Positions 25,677-33,099 of a stretch of DNA of 37,842 bases are shown here, piece by piece. This stretch comes from CAIKZJ01 sp041675325. Its GTDB lineage: Bacteria; Bacteroidota; Ignavibacteria; Tepidaquicellales; Tepidaquicellaceae. Every line of letters begins with the position of its first letter. Position 1 is the first letter of the stretch. The DNA lies in assembly GCA_041675325.1 (NCBI GenBank), contig JBAYUG010000024.1, positions 1 to 37,842 on the forward strand. Reading direction: 5' to 3'. A program made the translations under genes and the position numbers. The notes under the pieces are model-generated. The model did no database searches, had not been told where the DNA came from, and saw nothing but the letters and a program-made list of their open reading frames with translations.

Positions 25677-26057
25677 TTATTTATTAATATTGTTATCGGA
25701 ATTAGTACTATTTGGTTTTGCCTGTACATTTTCCGGTGCGATACTGATCTTGTTCTTCAGTCTGTTTCCAGGCAAAGTATCGGGATCGTTACCGATGTAA
25801 ATAACAAATAATAACCATCCAAAAAGCATTAGCATAAAAAGTAAAGTAAAGACCTTTATAAACGCCGATGTTGACTTTTTAGAAGTCTCTTTATGATTAC
25901 CGCTTAGAATTTTAAAGGGGTCATCATTAAAGTTTGTTGAATTAAAATTTGTCGAATTTGAATTTACTGACTCTTCTTCGTTGTTGTTGAAGATAAAGTC
26001 GTCGTCTTTTAAACCCAGACTCTCGAAATAACTGTTGTGCCCTGATGTATTTTTCAT
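25677..26057 (-). CDS. Small single-span membrane protein inside the split glycosyltransferase locus
   Basis: 126 residues: an acidic Asn/Ser-rich N-terminal region (1-60, with a duplicated STNFN), a basic patch, one strong membrane segment (about 68-92, FTLLFMLMLFGWLLFVIYIG) and a 34-residue hydrophilic tail. The positive-inside rule puts the N-terminus in the cytoplasm. The stretch DDPFKIL, the basic patch and the membrane segment correspond closely to residues 300-345 of the upstream glycosyltransferase protein (DDPFKTL, then FLFIALLIGWISFLVYMG), so the two are duplicated modules. Spacing is 24 bases after the upstream gene and 16 before the next. I recognise no enzymatic function; an assembly or scaffold role is a guess. 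Confidence 0.75.
   Translation of the reverse strand: MKNTSGHNSYFESLGLKDDDFIFNNNEEESVNSNSTNFNSTNFNDDPFKILSGNHKETSKKSTSAFIKVFTLLFMLMLFGWLLFVIYIGNDPDTLPGNRLKNKISIAPENVQAKPNSTNSDNNINK
25926..25970. repeat. 15-bp in-frame repeats
   Basis: Two near-identical 15-bp units (25926-25940 and 25941-25955) and a degenerate third, encoding the Asn/Ser-rich SNSTNFNSTNFN stretch in the small membrane protein. Low-complexity expansion in a disordered segment. Confidence 0.7.
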
Positions 26058-26081
26058 ATTAATAAGATTTATTAATTTGTT

Positions 26082-27539
26082 TTACCGTTTTTTCAATTTT
26101 GAGATATCCTGTCTAGCGTCAATAAGTTTATCATAATCTGAAATGATAACTCTGTAAATATTCTTACGATCAAGAATAGACAATTTAACAGAAACAGTTT
26201 TACCTGACAAAACACCTGAATAATTGAGTTCTTTTACTCTTTTTCCCGCGGAAAGCTCATTACTCCAAGTGGATTCAATGATGCTGAATTTATTTATTCC
26301 AGATTCTGTATAAAGTACGTTATATTTAATGTCTGAGAAACCGTTACTCACGCTAACGATTTCATCGATAGGGATTCCAGTTTCTGATAAGTCATACTTA
26401 CCTGACAACTCTCCCGATATATTTCCTTTTGCGATAGCATCGCTTGGTGAGAATTTCAAATTATTCATTAAATCACCCGAGGCAAAAATTGAATCCTTTG
26501 GATCTGTATTTCCCATATAGACAAGGAATGAAATCCACCCTATTAATAAAGCTATAAACAGGAATGTATAAGTTCTGATATGATCTTTAACAGATTTATT
26601 TGACTCGCCTTTCTTTGAATTCAAAGTTTTAAACGGGTCGTCCTTATATCTTGTATTATTAACATGAATAACATCATTGTGTGTCTCGTCATTCTGGAAT
26701 ACAAGATCTTCTTCTGAGAACGATAATTCTTTTTCGCTGACTGTGATATCGGGCTTGTAATTAGTATTGAAAGGATCGACATTATCACTTGCTTTTTTAA
26801 TCCCATTTTGACCTTCACGGTAATGCTTTTCAAGGAAGTTAAAAGTTTTTCTATGAAATCCCATTCCAGTTCCTGCGAAAGGAATAAACGTACCCATAGC
26901 CTGTCGGACAATCATATCTTTTGTATGAACTTCGGCAAAAGCATCACAGTATGTACGATGGTATAATTTACCGAGTTTGCTTTTGATCGGGATAACCGGA
27001 ATCTGAATTGCATGATATCCTTTGTATCCCAGCAACAGATTATAAAGTTTCAGTGAAAATGGATGAATAAAATCTTCAGCATCGTGGACAAGTATGATTT
27101 CAAACTTACCGTATTGCTTTTCATATTCAATAAGTGCTGCATATAGTAAGTTGAGATTATCCGCTTTTGTAGTCGGTCCGTTCACAATATTTACACATGG
27201 AATAACTCTTGAATCTTTTTGTGAAACTTCCTGAACAACTTTTAATGTATCAGGGTCATTCGGATATACACCAAGAAAGAATCTGTAATTCTCATACTTA
27301 AGGTTTTTAACAGCATAGCTCAAAGTTCTTCCGATTACACCAGATTCTTTCCAAGCACCAATAAATATCGCAATAGGTTTTTCGGGTTTTTCAAACATTT
27401 CTGAAAAATCTGGAAGTTTGCGCTTGTAATTACCCTTTTCGAACCAGTAAAGGAGGTCCAGATACAAATCGTCAACGCCGCTGATAAACAGCATGATTGC
27501 GGTAATCCACAGCAATATTTGGAAAATGTCGTAAATCAT
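26082..27539 (-). CDS. N-terminal half of an NfrB-like glycosyltransferase fused to a membrane/SPOR-like tail
   Basis: 485 residues. An N-terminal membrane segment (4-32) is followed by the first half of a family 2 glycosyltransferase: IFIGAWKESGVIGRTL (58-73), YPNDPDT (92-98), GPTTKADNLN (121-130), the donor/metal motif VHDAED (151-156) and FAGTGMGFHRKTF (221-233). All of these match the NfrB-type enzyme. Catalytic homology stops near residue 245. The rest is an acidic linker, a single membrane segment (about 323-343) and a soluble part; residues 405-470 look like a SPOR-type peptidoglycan-binding fold (YNVLYTESG, then YRVIISDYDK), which would be periplasmic. The TED and QxxRW motifs needed for catalysis are encoded two genes downstream. 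Its ATG overlaps the stop of the NfrA-like gene (ATGA), so translation is coupled. Confidence 0.83.
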   Translation of the reverse strand: MIYDIFQILLWITAIMLFISGVDDLYLDLLYWFEKGNYKRKLPDFSEMFEKPEKPIAIFIGAWKESGVIGRTLSYAVKNLKYENYRFFLGVYPNDPDTLKVVQEVSQKDSRVIPCVNIVNGPTTKADNLNLLYAALIEYEKQYGKFEIILVHDAEDFIHPFSLKLYNLLLGYKGYHAIQIPVIPIKSKLGKLYHRTYCDAFAEVHTKDMIVRQAMGTFIPFAGTGMGFHRKTFNFLEKHYREGQNGIKKASDNVDPFNTNYKPDITVSEKELSFSEEDLVFQNDETHNDVIHVNNTRYKDDPFKTLNSKKGESNKSVKDHIRTYTFLFIALLIGWISFLVYMGNTDPKDSIFASGDLMNNLKFSPSDAIAKGNISGELSGKYDLSETGIPIDEIVSVSNGFSDIKYNVLYTESGINKFSIIESTWSNELSAGKRVKELNYSGVLSGKTVSVKLSILDRKNIYRVIISDYDKLIDARQDISKLKKR

Positions 27540-28705
27540 AGTTTTGTGTTATAGTATAATAAAAATCCTGCTCTCACAGTAAAAAAACTTCTCATGTCGC
27601 CGGTAAAATACACTGGCTTGTTTGTATTCGGGTCTGTACTGACGAAGAAGTTTCTGTATACACCTTCAACGAACAGAACCGGAAAACTCTGGATGTTTGG
27701 TTTAAAGGAAACTCCTGCTCCAAAATCTAAATAATTGTTATAATCAAGCCCTTTAGTATCAGCAGCGATTTCCTGCTTAAGATAAAACTCAAAGTAAGAA
27801 TAACCGGCAAGCATAAACCTAAGAGCTTCTTTGTTCTGCCAATTGACGAATATATTTCTGAACTTATAATCATACAAAGCAGAGACATAAATATCGTAAT
27901 AGAAACTCTCTGTATTTTGTGATCTGGTGGGCTTGTAAAAATGAGCAGTGCCAAGCCTTTTTCCCATAGAAAGAATTGGTTTAAAGCTAAAGCTGTTTAC
28001 CTTTTTATCTATTTCTCTTACATAACCTGTCCTGACTTCAAAACTCATCCAGTCAGTAATACTGAACTTCGTAAAAGCTCCAATTTCAAAATATCTATCG
28101 TTTAACGGTTTTAGAGCAGTCGATTTTGAGTCAAAATAAGTATCAAGATAAGGACCTACATGAATTCCTTTTGCAATTTTTACGTTTAAATGCGCTAACA
28201 GATTACCAACATAGTTCTGGTAGTAAGTGTCATAAAAATTATAGAAATAAAAGTCTAATGAAACTACTGAGTTTTGTATCATTTTCTCTCTCATATAATA
28301 TCTGGAAATTGTAGCCTTGTCTATTTCATCATCAGTATTCGAAAATTCCAGAACCTTTCCAAAACTATTATATGAATTTTCATATTTCCTGTTCGCATCA
28401 TAAAGATATCCAAGCTGCAAATGAATTTTTGCATCACCCGGTTTTGTTCTTAAATACTGATTAAAAGAATTTATTGCCTCGTTGTACATTCTTTTGTTCG
28501 TGTAATCATAACCTCTGTTTAACAGCTCTGTTTCTGATGCACTCGGAAATGTGTCTTGAGGTACAAATTCATCTGAAACAATGTTTGATAAAGTCAATTT
28601 TGTTTCGCTTTCATTCACATTAAAGGAAATATAATCCTGAGCTGCCGCAATTCCGGCTGAACCCATCAATAAAACAACTGCAATATTTAAAATTTTCTTT
28701 ATCAA
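27536..28705 (-). CDS. NfrA-like TPR and outer-membrane beta-barrel protein
   Basis: 389 residues with a signal peptide ending IAAAQ near residue 23, then TPR-type helix pairs (about 58-130, ELLNRGYDYTNKRMYNEAI and HLQLGYLYDANRKYENSY), then a region of amphipathic strands (about 150-389, for example FEIGAFTKFSITDWMSFEVRTGY and FTVRAGFLLYYNTKL). A TPR domain followed by a barrel is the architecture of NfrA, the outer-membrane partner of NfrB in the E. coli phage N4 receptor system. It is much shorter than E. coli NfrA. The four-base overlap with the glycosyltransferase gene supports a shared function. Direct sequence similarity to NfrA was not tested; the barrel reading and context carry the call. 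Confidence 0.7.
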   Translation of the reverse strand: MIKKILNIAVVLLMGSAGIAAAQDYISFNVNESETKLTLSNIVSDEFVPQDTFPSASETELLNRGYDYTNKRMYNEAINSFNQYLRTKPGDAKIHLQLGYLYDANRKYENSYNSFGKVLEFSNTDDEIDKATISRYYMREKMIQNSVVSLDFYFYNFYDTYYQNYVGNLLAHLNVKIAKGIHVGPYLDTYFDSKSTALKPLNDRYFEIGAFTKFSITDWMSFEVRTGYVREIDKKVNSFSFKPILSMGKRLGTAHFYKPTRSQNTESFYYDIYVSALYDYKFRNIFVNWQNKEALRFMLAGYSYFEFYLKQEIAADTKGLDYNNYLDFGAGVSFKPNIQSFPVLFVEGVYRNFFVSTDPNTNKPVYFTGDMRSFFTVRAGFLLYYNTKL

Positions 28706-28957
28706 AATGTGTATATTTAATTCATTTTTTAATTTTTCTGTTATCTATATATTGACTAGCAATTAGCGTGCCAAAGCATTGTAAATGAATAATAAAAGAA
28801 CATATGTTTTATCAGTAACTTAAATGCTTTTTATATATAATAAAGCATATTATTAAAGACTTCAAATAGAATAACATAGTTTATACATGTTATAATATAG
28901 TACGCTGACTATTTTATTATTTGTTATGGTTATTAATTTTTTCATTTGATACATTTT
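28706..28957. other. 252-bp intergenic region, probable promoter of the polysaccharide locus
   Basis: Very A+T-rich, lying between the start of the NfrA-like gene and the stop of the BtuF-like gene, both on the minus strand, so it should contain the promoter of the downstream operon. An imperfect hairpin, ATGCTTT (28824-28830) with AAAGCAT (28842-28848), is visible, but no convincing T-run makes it a terminator for either strand. No open frame or RNA gene is seen. Confidence 0.4.
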
Positions 28958-29818
28958 TTAGCGTATAGTCTTAAGCTTTTTTATGGAATTTAATACCCTG
29001 GGACCTGGTCTTGTAAACACATTCTCGTCTAGAACATAATAAGATTTTCCTCTGACAGATTTTAATTTGTCGAATCTCTTTTCGAGTTCAATTGAAACGA
29101 TTTCTTCGTTTGATTTTCCGGCAAAAATGAAGAGGTAATCGGGATCTTTTGAGAAAAGATCTTCCTCGGCAATTGCAGGATAATCAAGATTTTCATTTTC
29201 ATATAAGTTTCTGAATCCACTCTTTTTAAAAACATCACTTAGAAAAGTATTTTTATTAAAAGAGACAAGAGGTTTCAGAGCAAGAAATCCGGCGAACTTT
29301 CTTACTTGGGAATCATCAGCAATCGAATTCAATTCATTTTTGAATTCTTTAAGAGTAATTTCACTTACTGGATTTTTAAATATCGAATTCAGTTTTTCGA
29401 GTGAGGACACTATACCGTCAACATTTTTAGGATTGAGAACAAATACTCTGAACCCAAGGTCTTTCAATGATTTATAAGTAATCTGCGAATTCCCTTCCGT
29501 GGTAAGTAATATTAAATCAGGCTTCAGATTTGCAATTATTTCTAGATTTGGGTCGAGCATGCCTCCAATGTTTATCTTTAATTTTGCTTTTTCAGGAAAA
29601 TCACAGTATTGAGTAACACCAACAAGATTTGCATCAAGTCCTAGAAAATAAAGAGACTCAGTAATACTTGGAGCGAGTGAAATAACTCTTGCGGGTATTT
29701 CTTTAAATTCAAATTTATTTCCAAGATCATCAGTAATGGTTACTCCAGATGAATCCGGCGTATTTTTGCAGGAGAAAAATAGGAACATTGAAAGGAATAT
29801 GAATGCTGCACTTTTCAA
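28958..29818 (-). CDS. BtuF-like periplasmic-binding lipoprotein
   Basis: 286 residues of the class III periplasmic-binding fold (two lobes joined by a long helix), as in BtuF and the iron-siderophore binding proteins. A lipobox LFFSC puts the lipid anchor at Cys17. The first lobe opens with ITDDLGNKFEF and ARVISLAPSITESLYFLGL, the latter diagnostic for the family, and IGGMLDPNLEIIANLKPDLIL follows. The start is TTG, overlapping the stop of the upstream gene as TTGA; a later ATG would destroy the signal peptide. No permease or ATPase gene is adjacent, so the cognate transporter is elsewhere. Cobalamin is likely but not certain. Confidence 0.85.
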   Translation of the reverse strand: MKSAAFIFLSMFLFFSCKNTPDSSGVTITDDLGNKFEFKEIPARVISLAPSITESLYFLGLDANLVGVTQYCDFPEKAKLKINIGGMLDPNLEIIANLKPDLILLTTEGNSQITYKSLKDLGFRVFVLNPKNVDGIVSSLEKLNSIFKNPVSEITLKEFKNELNSIADDSQVRKFAGFLALKPLVSFNKNTFLSDVFKKSGFRNLYENENLDYPAIAEEDLFSKDPDYLFIFAGKSNEEIVSIELEKRFDKLKSVRGKSYYVLDENVFTRPGPRVLNSIKKLKTIR

Positions 29819-31086
29819 GTTTTCAACTTCTTCTTTTTTGCTGCCGGAAAAAGGACATTGTTTAAAATCAGTCGGTAACCAGGTGAATTCGGATGCAAAC
29901 TTAATTCTGTCGGCGGTGCACCGACAAGATGTGCATAGTCTTCAGGGTCATGTCCGCCGAAGAATGTAAAAGTTCCCTTGCCGTAGTTGCCATGTATGTA
30001 TTTCACAATATTCAACCCTTCGTTCATCCCCATAACTGTAACATTCTTCTTCAGGAATTCTTTTCTAAATCCGCTTGTCTGTCCGAGAAAACCGGATACC
30101 AAAGCTGTGTGGCATTGGGTAAGCATAGACGGAACGGGGTCTAACTTTGCTGAAAAATCAACAAGCTTAAAATAATCGTTAAGCTGTCCTACTGTCAACA
30201 AGTCCTGTGTTATATCGATGTTGGAATATCTGTACACGTAAGGATTAAGTTCAACCTGAAAATTTTCAAGCGCCATGCATTCCGAATAATCAAGCTTTGA
30301 ATTTGCATCAGGGTCGAAAGGGTCGCCGTCATACATCACATCGCATATATCCGTGTATTGGCTTGCTAGAGCTATATCATAAGTATCCGTCGCACTGCAC
30401 ATCGTGAAAAGGAATCCACCGTTTGAAACATACTCTTTCAACTTATTAACTACAGCAAGTTTCAGTTTAGAAACTTTGTTAAACCCGAGCTTTTTCGCCG
30501 TTTCTTCATTAACAGCTTTCTGTGTAAGGTACCATGGCGACGCTCCATAATTCGCAAAAAACTTTCCGTATTGACCCGTGAAATCCTCATGATGAAGATG
30601 AATCCAGTCAACGCCTTTTAGCTTCTCGGATAAAACTTCCTCGTCCCATAATTTCTGATATGGAATTTCCGCATAGTCCAGAACGAGCTGCACAGCATCG
30701 TCCCAGGGTAAAGCATTCGGCGGAACATATACCGCTATCTTAGCGACCTTTTCAAGCCGTATGATATCCATGTTATTATTTTCATCCTTAACCGTTGCGT
30801 AAACCTGTGCTGCTGCGGTACCATTCAGAAGCTCAAAGCTCACACCTTTTGATTTGCATTCATTCTCAATCCTTGACGAATAACTAAACATAAACGCACC
30901 GCCTTTGTAATTTAACAGCCAGTCAAGTTCGCCCCCTTCAAGAAGAAATCTGTACGCAATACCGTATGCCTTGAGATGATTTGTTTGTCCTGAAGTTTCC
31001 ATAGGAATTAACAGCTTCGATTGAGAGAAAGCAAAGCTGTTAAATAAAAACAGAATCAGTATAACTTTTAACGTTTTAAAATTCAT
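29815..31086 (-). CDS. Conserved secreted protein often labelled asparagine synthetase B
   Basis: 423 residues with a signal peptide ending AFSQ near residue 22. I recognise this family from Bacteroidota genomes (opening LLIPMETSGQTNHLKAYGIA, then WLLNYKGG, LHHEDFTGQYGKFFANY, and the ending SLHPNSPGYRLILNNVLFPA), where it is widely annotated asparagine synthetase B. The product shows neither the N-terminal Cys2 glutaminase nor the PP-loop of AsnB, and it is exported, so that name is probably wrong. The central part (about 115-250) looks Rossmann-like, and a conserved FFGGHDPEDY sits near the C-terminus. The BtuF-like gene overlaps its last four bases, so the pair is translationally coupled. 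The function is unknown. Confidence 0.7.
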   Translation of the reverse strand: MNFKTLKVILILFLFNSFAFSQSKLLIPMETSGQTNHLKAYGIAYRFLLEGGELDWLLNYKGGAFMFSYSSRIENECKSKGVSFELLNGTAAAQVYATVKDENNNMDIIRLEKVAKIAVYVPPNALPWDDAVQLVLDYAEIPYQKLWDEEVLSEKLKGVDWIHLHHEDFTGQYGKFFANYGASPWYLTQKAVNEETAKKLGFNKVSKLKLAVVNKLKEYVSNGGFLFTMCSATDTYDIALASQYTDICDVMYDGDPFDPDANSKLDYSECMALENFQVELNPYVYRYSNIDITQDLLTVGQLNDYFKLVDFSAKLDPVPSMLTQCHTALVSGFLGQTSGFRKEFLKKNVTVMGMNEGLNIVKYIHGNYGKGTFTFFGGHDPEDYAHLVGAPPTELSLHPNSPGYRLILNNVLFPAAKKKKLKT

Positions 31087-31139
31087 ATAATCAAATTAAT
31101 TTACATTACGTAAATCTTCAATGTTAATAATAACAATTT

Positions 31140-32180
31140 TTGAGTACATATAGTTTGAATATTCTGGCGTTTGAGTCTTCTTGTGATGAGACCTCTGTTG
31201 CAGTTTTACATAATAACAAAGTTCTGTCAAACGTTATACTCTCACAGGAATACCATAAAGCTTTCGGAGGAGTTATTCCTGAGATAGCTTCACGCGAACA
31301 TTTAAGAAAAATCCCCGAAATGACGGAGAAGGCTTTGGAAAAATCAGGTATTGAACTTAATAATATTAACCTTATAGCATCGACATCGGAACCCGGTCTT
31401 ATTGGGGCAATTCTAATCGGTCTTAATTATGCAAAATCACTTGCCGCTTCTTTGAATGTACCCTTTGTTCCCGTGAATCATATTCATGCACATTTATACT
31501 CTGCTTTTCTGAGCAATGAAAAACCGCGATTCCCTTTCCTTGCTTTGATAGTATCGGGTGGACATACTTTGCTCGTTTTGGTGGAAGATTTTTTCAAGCA
31601 CAAAATACTCGGAACTACCATTGACGATGCAGTCGGAGAGGCATTCGATAAAGCTGCAAAAATGATGGGACTAGGATATCCGGGCGGTCCTCTGATAGAT
31701 AAATACGCAAAAAACGGTGACATATATTTTCATAAGTTTCCAATTGCTCAGCTCAAAAACAACAAATATAATTTTTCGTTTTCAGGATTGAAAACATCCG
31801 TTCTTTATTATTTGAAAGAAATAGAATACGAGAAGAACAGGTCAGACAAGCTGATAAGCAACATTGCCGCATCATTCCAGCACACTGCTGTTGAGACGCT
31901 TTTTCTAAAGGTAAAAAAAGCAATAAAGGAATACAAAGTTAATTATGTAACTGTATCCGGAGGTGTATCTGCAAATTCATACCTGAAGAAAATGTTCCGA
32001 GAACTTCAAATTGAAAATATAAAAATTAATGTTCCTGAAGTTATATACTCCACAGATAACGCTGCGATGATAGGAATCACAGCATATTTCAAATACATTA
32101 AATCAAAAAATAAAGAATTCTTTAAAAAAGAATCTCTCTCCGTAAAAGCAAGACCAAGACTGGACTTCGAGAATTTCTAA
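31140..32180 (+). CDS. tsaD: tRNA N6-threonylcarbamoyladenosine transferase (TsaD)
   Basis: TsaD, with TsaB and TsaE, transfers threonylcarbamoyl to A37 of ANN-decoding tRNAs. ILAFESSCDETSVAV at the N-terminus, the metal-binding pair H114 and H118 (NHIHAH), SGGHT, GEAFDKAAKMMGLGYPGG and FSFSGLK are all present; the C-terminal DNAAMIG is also intact. 346 residues is normal. No ATG is available: an in-frame stop lies nine bases upstream, and only TTG codons (31140, or 31155 encoding the L6 position, which would give MNILAFESS) can start it. The second TTG may be the true start. Confidence 0.95.
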   Translation: MSTYSLNILAFESSCDETSVAVLHNNKVLSNVILSQEYHKAFGGVIPEIASREHLRKIPEMTEKALEKSGIELNNINLIASTSEPGLIGAILIGLNYAKSLAASLNVPFVPVNHIHAHLYSAFLSNEKPRFPFLALIVSGGHTLLVLVEDFFKHKILGTTIDDAVGEAFDKAAKMMGLGYPGGPLIDKYAKNGDIYFHKFPIAQLKNNKYNFSFSGLKTSVLYYLKEIEYEKNRSDKLISNIAASFQHTAVETLFLKVKKAIKEYKVNYVTVSGGVSANSYLKKMFRELQIENIKINVPEVIYSTDNAAMIGITAYFKYIKSKNKEFFKKESLSVKARPRLDFENF

Positions 32181-32446
32181 TCCTTCTTCTTCATCTTCCC
32201 CTTGCCGTATTTACCGAATCCCGACCAAACCATTATTGCAGCAATTAGATGTATCCAGAACCAAGGACTCGAAGTTCCGAGATTTTCAACGATGAATATT
32301 AATATCAGCACTCTCGGCAGAAATACCGTAAATAGTACATCGCCGAAAAAAGGTACTTGATTATACGGTATCTGGTGAATAAAATAATAAATAATCAGTG
32401 TAACCCTCGGAAGAAATAGACTTAATACTAAAAATATTGTATCCAT
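32177..32446 (-). CDS. Small hydrophobic membrane protein
   Basis: 89 residues with three hydrophobic stretches (about 2-24, 32-53 and 63-76) and a lysine-rich C-terminus that should stay in the cytoplasm. I do not recognise a family. Its stop codon overlaps that of tsaD by four bases in convergent orientation. A coding call rests on a clean ATG start and the coherent membrane pattern; the frame is short enough that it could still be spurious. Confidence 0.5.
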   Translation of the reverse strand: MDTIFLVLSLFLPRVTLIIYYFIHQIPYNQVPFFGDVLFTVFLPRVLILIFIVENLGTSSPWFWIHLIAAIMVWSGFGKYGKGKMKKKD

Positions 32447-32531
32447 TTTCTATGAAATTAATTTGACTTGAACGCTCGTTAAAGCATTAGTAATTTAATA
32501 CATAATTTAACAAAAAATTTAAACAAAAGTT

Positions 32532-33002
32532 ATGGATATAATTTCCCTTCTCGAAAAGAATAAAGATAAAGTGATTGAAGAATCCTGCAGACAAATTAAC
32601 GAAGTAAAACTTAAAGGATATACAAAAGTCGGATCATCAATTACAAAACAAAAACTCACAAGCCTGTACAAGAAGGTTATTGAATGTGCCAACAAAAAAG
32701 AACTCATCCCAATGCTTAATTATACCGAGAAGATTGCAAAAGAAAGGTTTGCAAGCGGATATGACCTGCATGAGGTTCAGACTGCAATCAACGCGCTTGA
32801 AGAAAACATCTGGCAGATCATTTTTAAGAATATTAAACCCGATAAACTTGCTGAATCACTCGGACTTGTAAGCTCCATTCTTGGTGCGGGAAAGGATAAC
32901 CTTGCAAGGAATTATGTTGCTCTTGCTACTCAAACAAAAGCTTCAACGATTAATTTACAGAGTCTTTTAAGCGGAAGCGAGAGTATTGCCGATAACGGTT
33001 AG
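32532..33002 (+). CDS. Stand-alone RsbRD-N-like (heme/sensor-type) helical protein
   Basis: 156 residues of almost entirely alpha-helical sequence. The pattern LLEKNKDKVIEES, then IAKERFASGYDLHEVQTAINALEENIW, matches the N-terminal RsbRD-N domain (PF14361-type) normally found at the head of RsbR stressosome proteins or sensor kinases, where it senses or dimerises. Here the domain stands alone, with no STAS or kinase domain fused. It faces the sensor histidine kinase gene, stops converging with a 97-base gap. Confidence 0.6.
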   Translation: MDIISLLEKNKDKVIEESCRQINEVKLKGYTKVGSSITKQKLTSLYKKVIECANKKELIPMLNYTEKIAKERFASGYDLHEVQTAINALEENIWQIIFKNIKPDKLAESLGLVSSILGAGKDNLARNYVALATQTKASTINLQSLLSGSESIADNG

Positions 33003-33099
33003 ACATAAAATCAGGTGTTATTATCGAAAAAGATCTGATACCGATATTATGATTTGTATTACATTCAAAACCTGAATCAAATTAATATTGTATAATTGG

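Noticed and set aside
25661..25729. A longer start for the coiled-coil/glycosyltransferase gene
   Set aside because: It would overlap the small membrane protein gene by 53 bases and adds a hydrophobic stretch with no counterpart; the internal ATG gives a 16-base gap.
26058..26081. Frameshift joining the split-enzyme genes into one protein
   Set aside because: Each protein ends at a clean stop and the next begins with its own ATG; the ends are in non-homologous segments, so sequencing error does not restore one reading frame.
28824..28848. Terminator hairpin in the intergenic space upstream of the NfrA-like gene
   Set aside because: Only a 7-bp A+T-rich stem without a T-run on the relevant strand; not convincing.
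29815..31086. True asparagine synthetase B
   Set aside because: No Cys2 glutaminase or PP-loop motif, and the protein carries a signal peptide.
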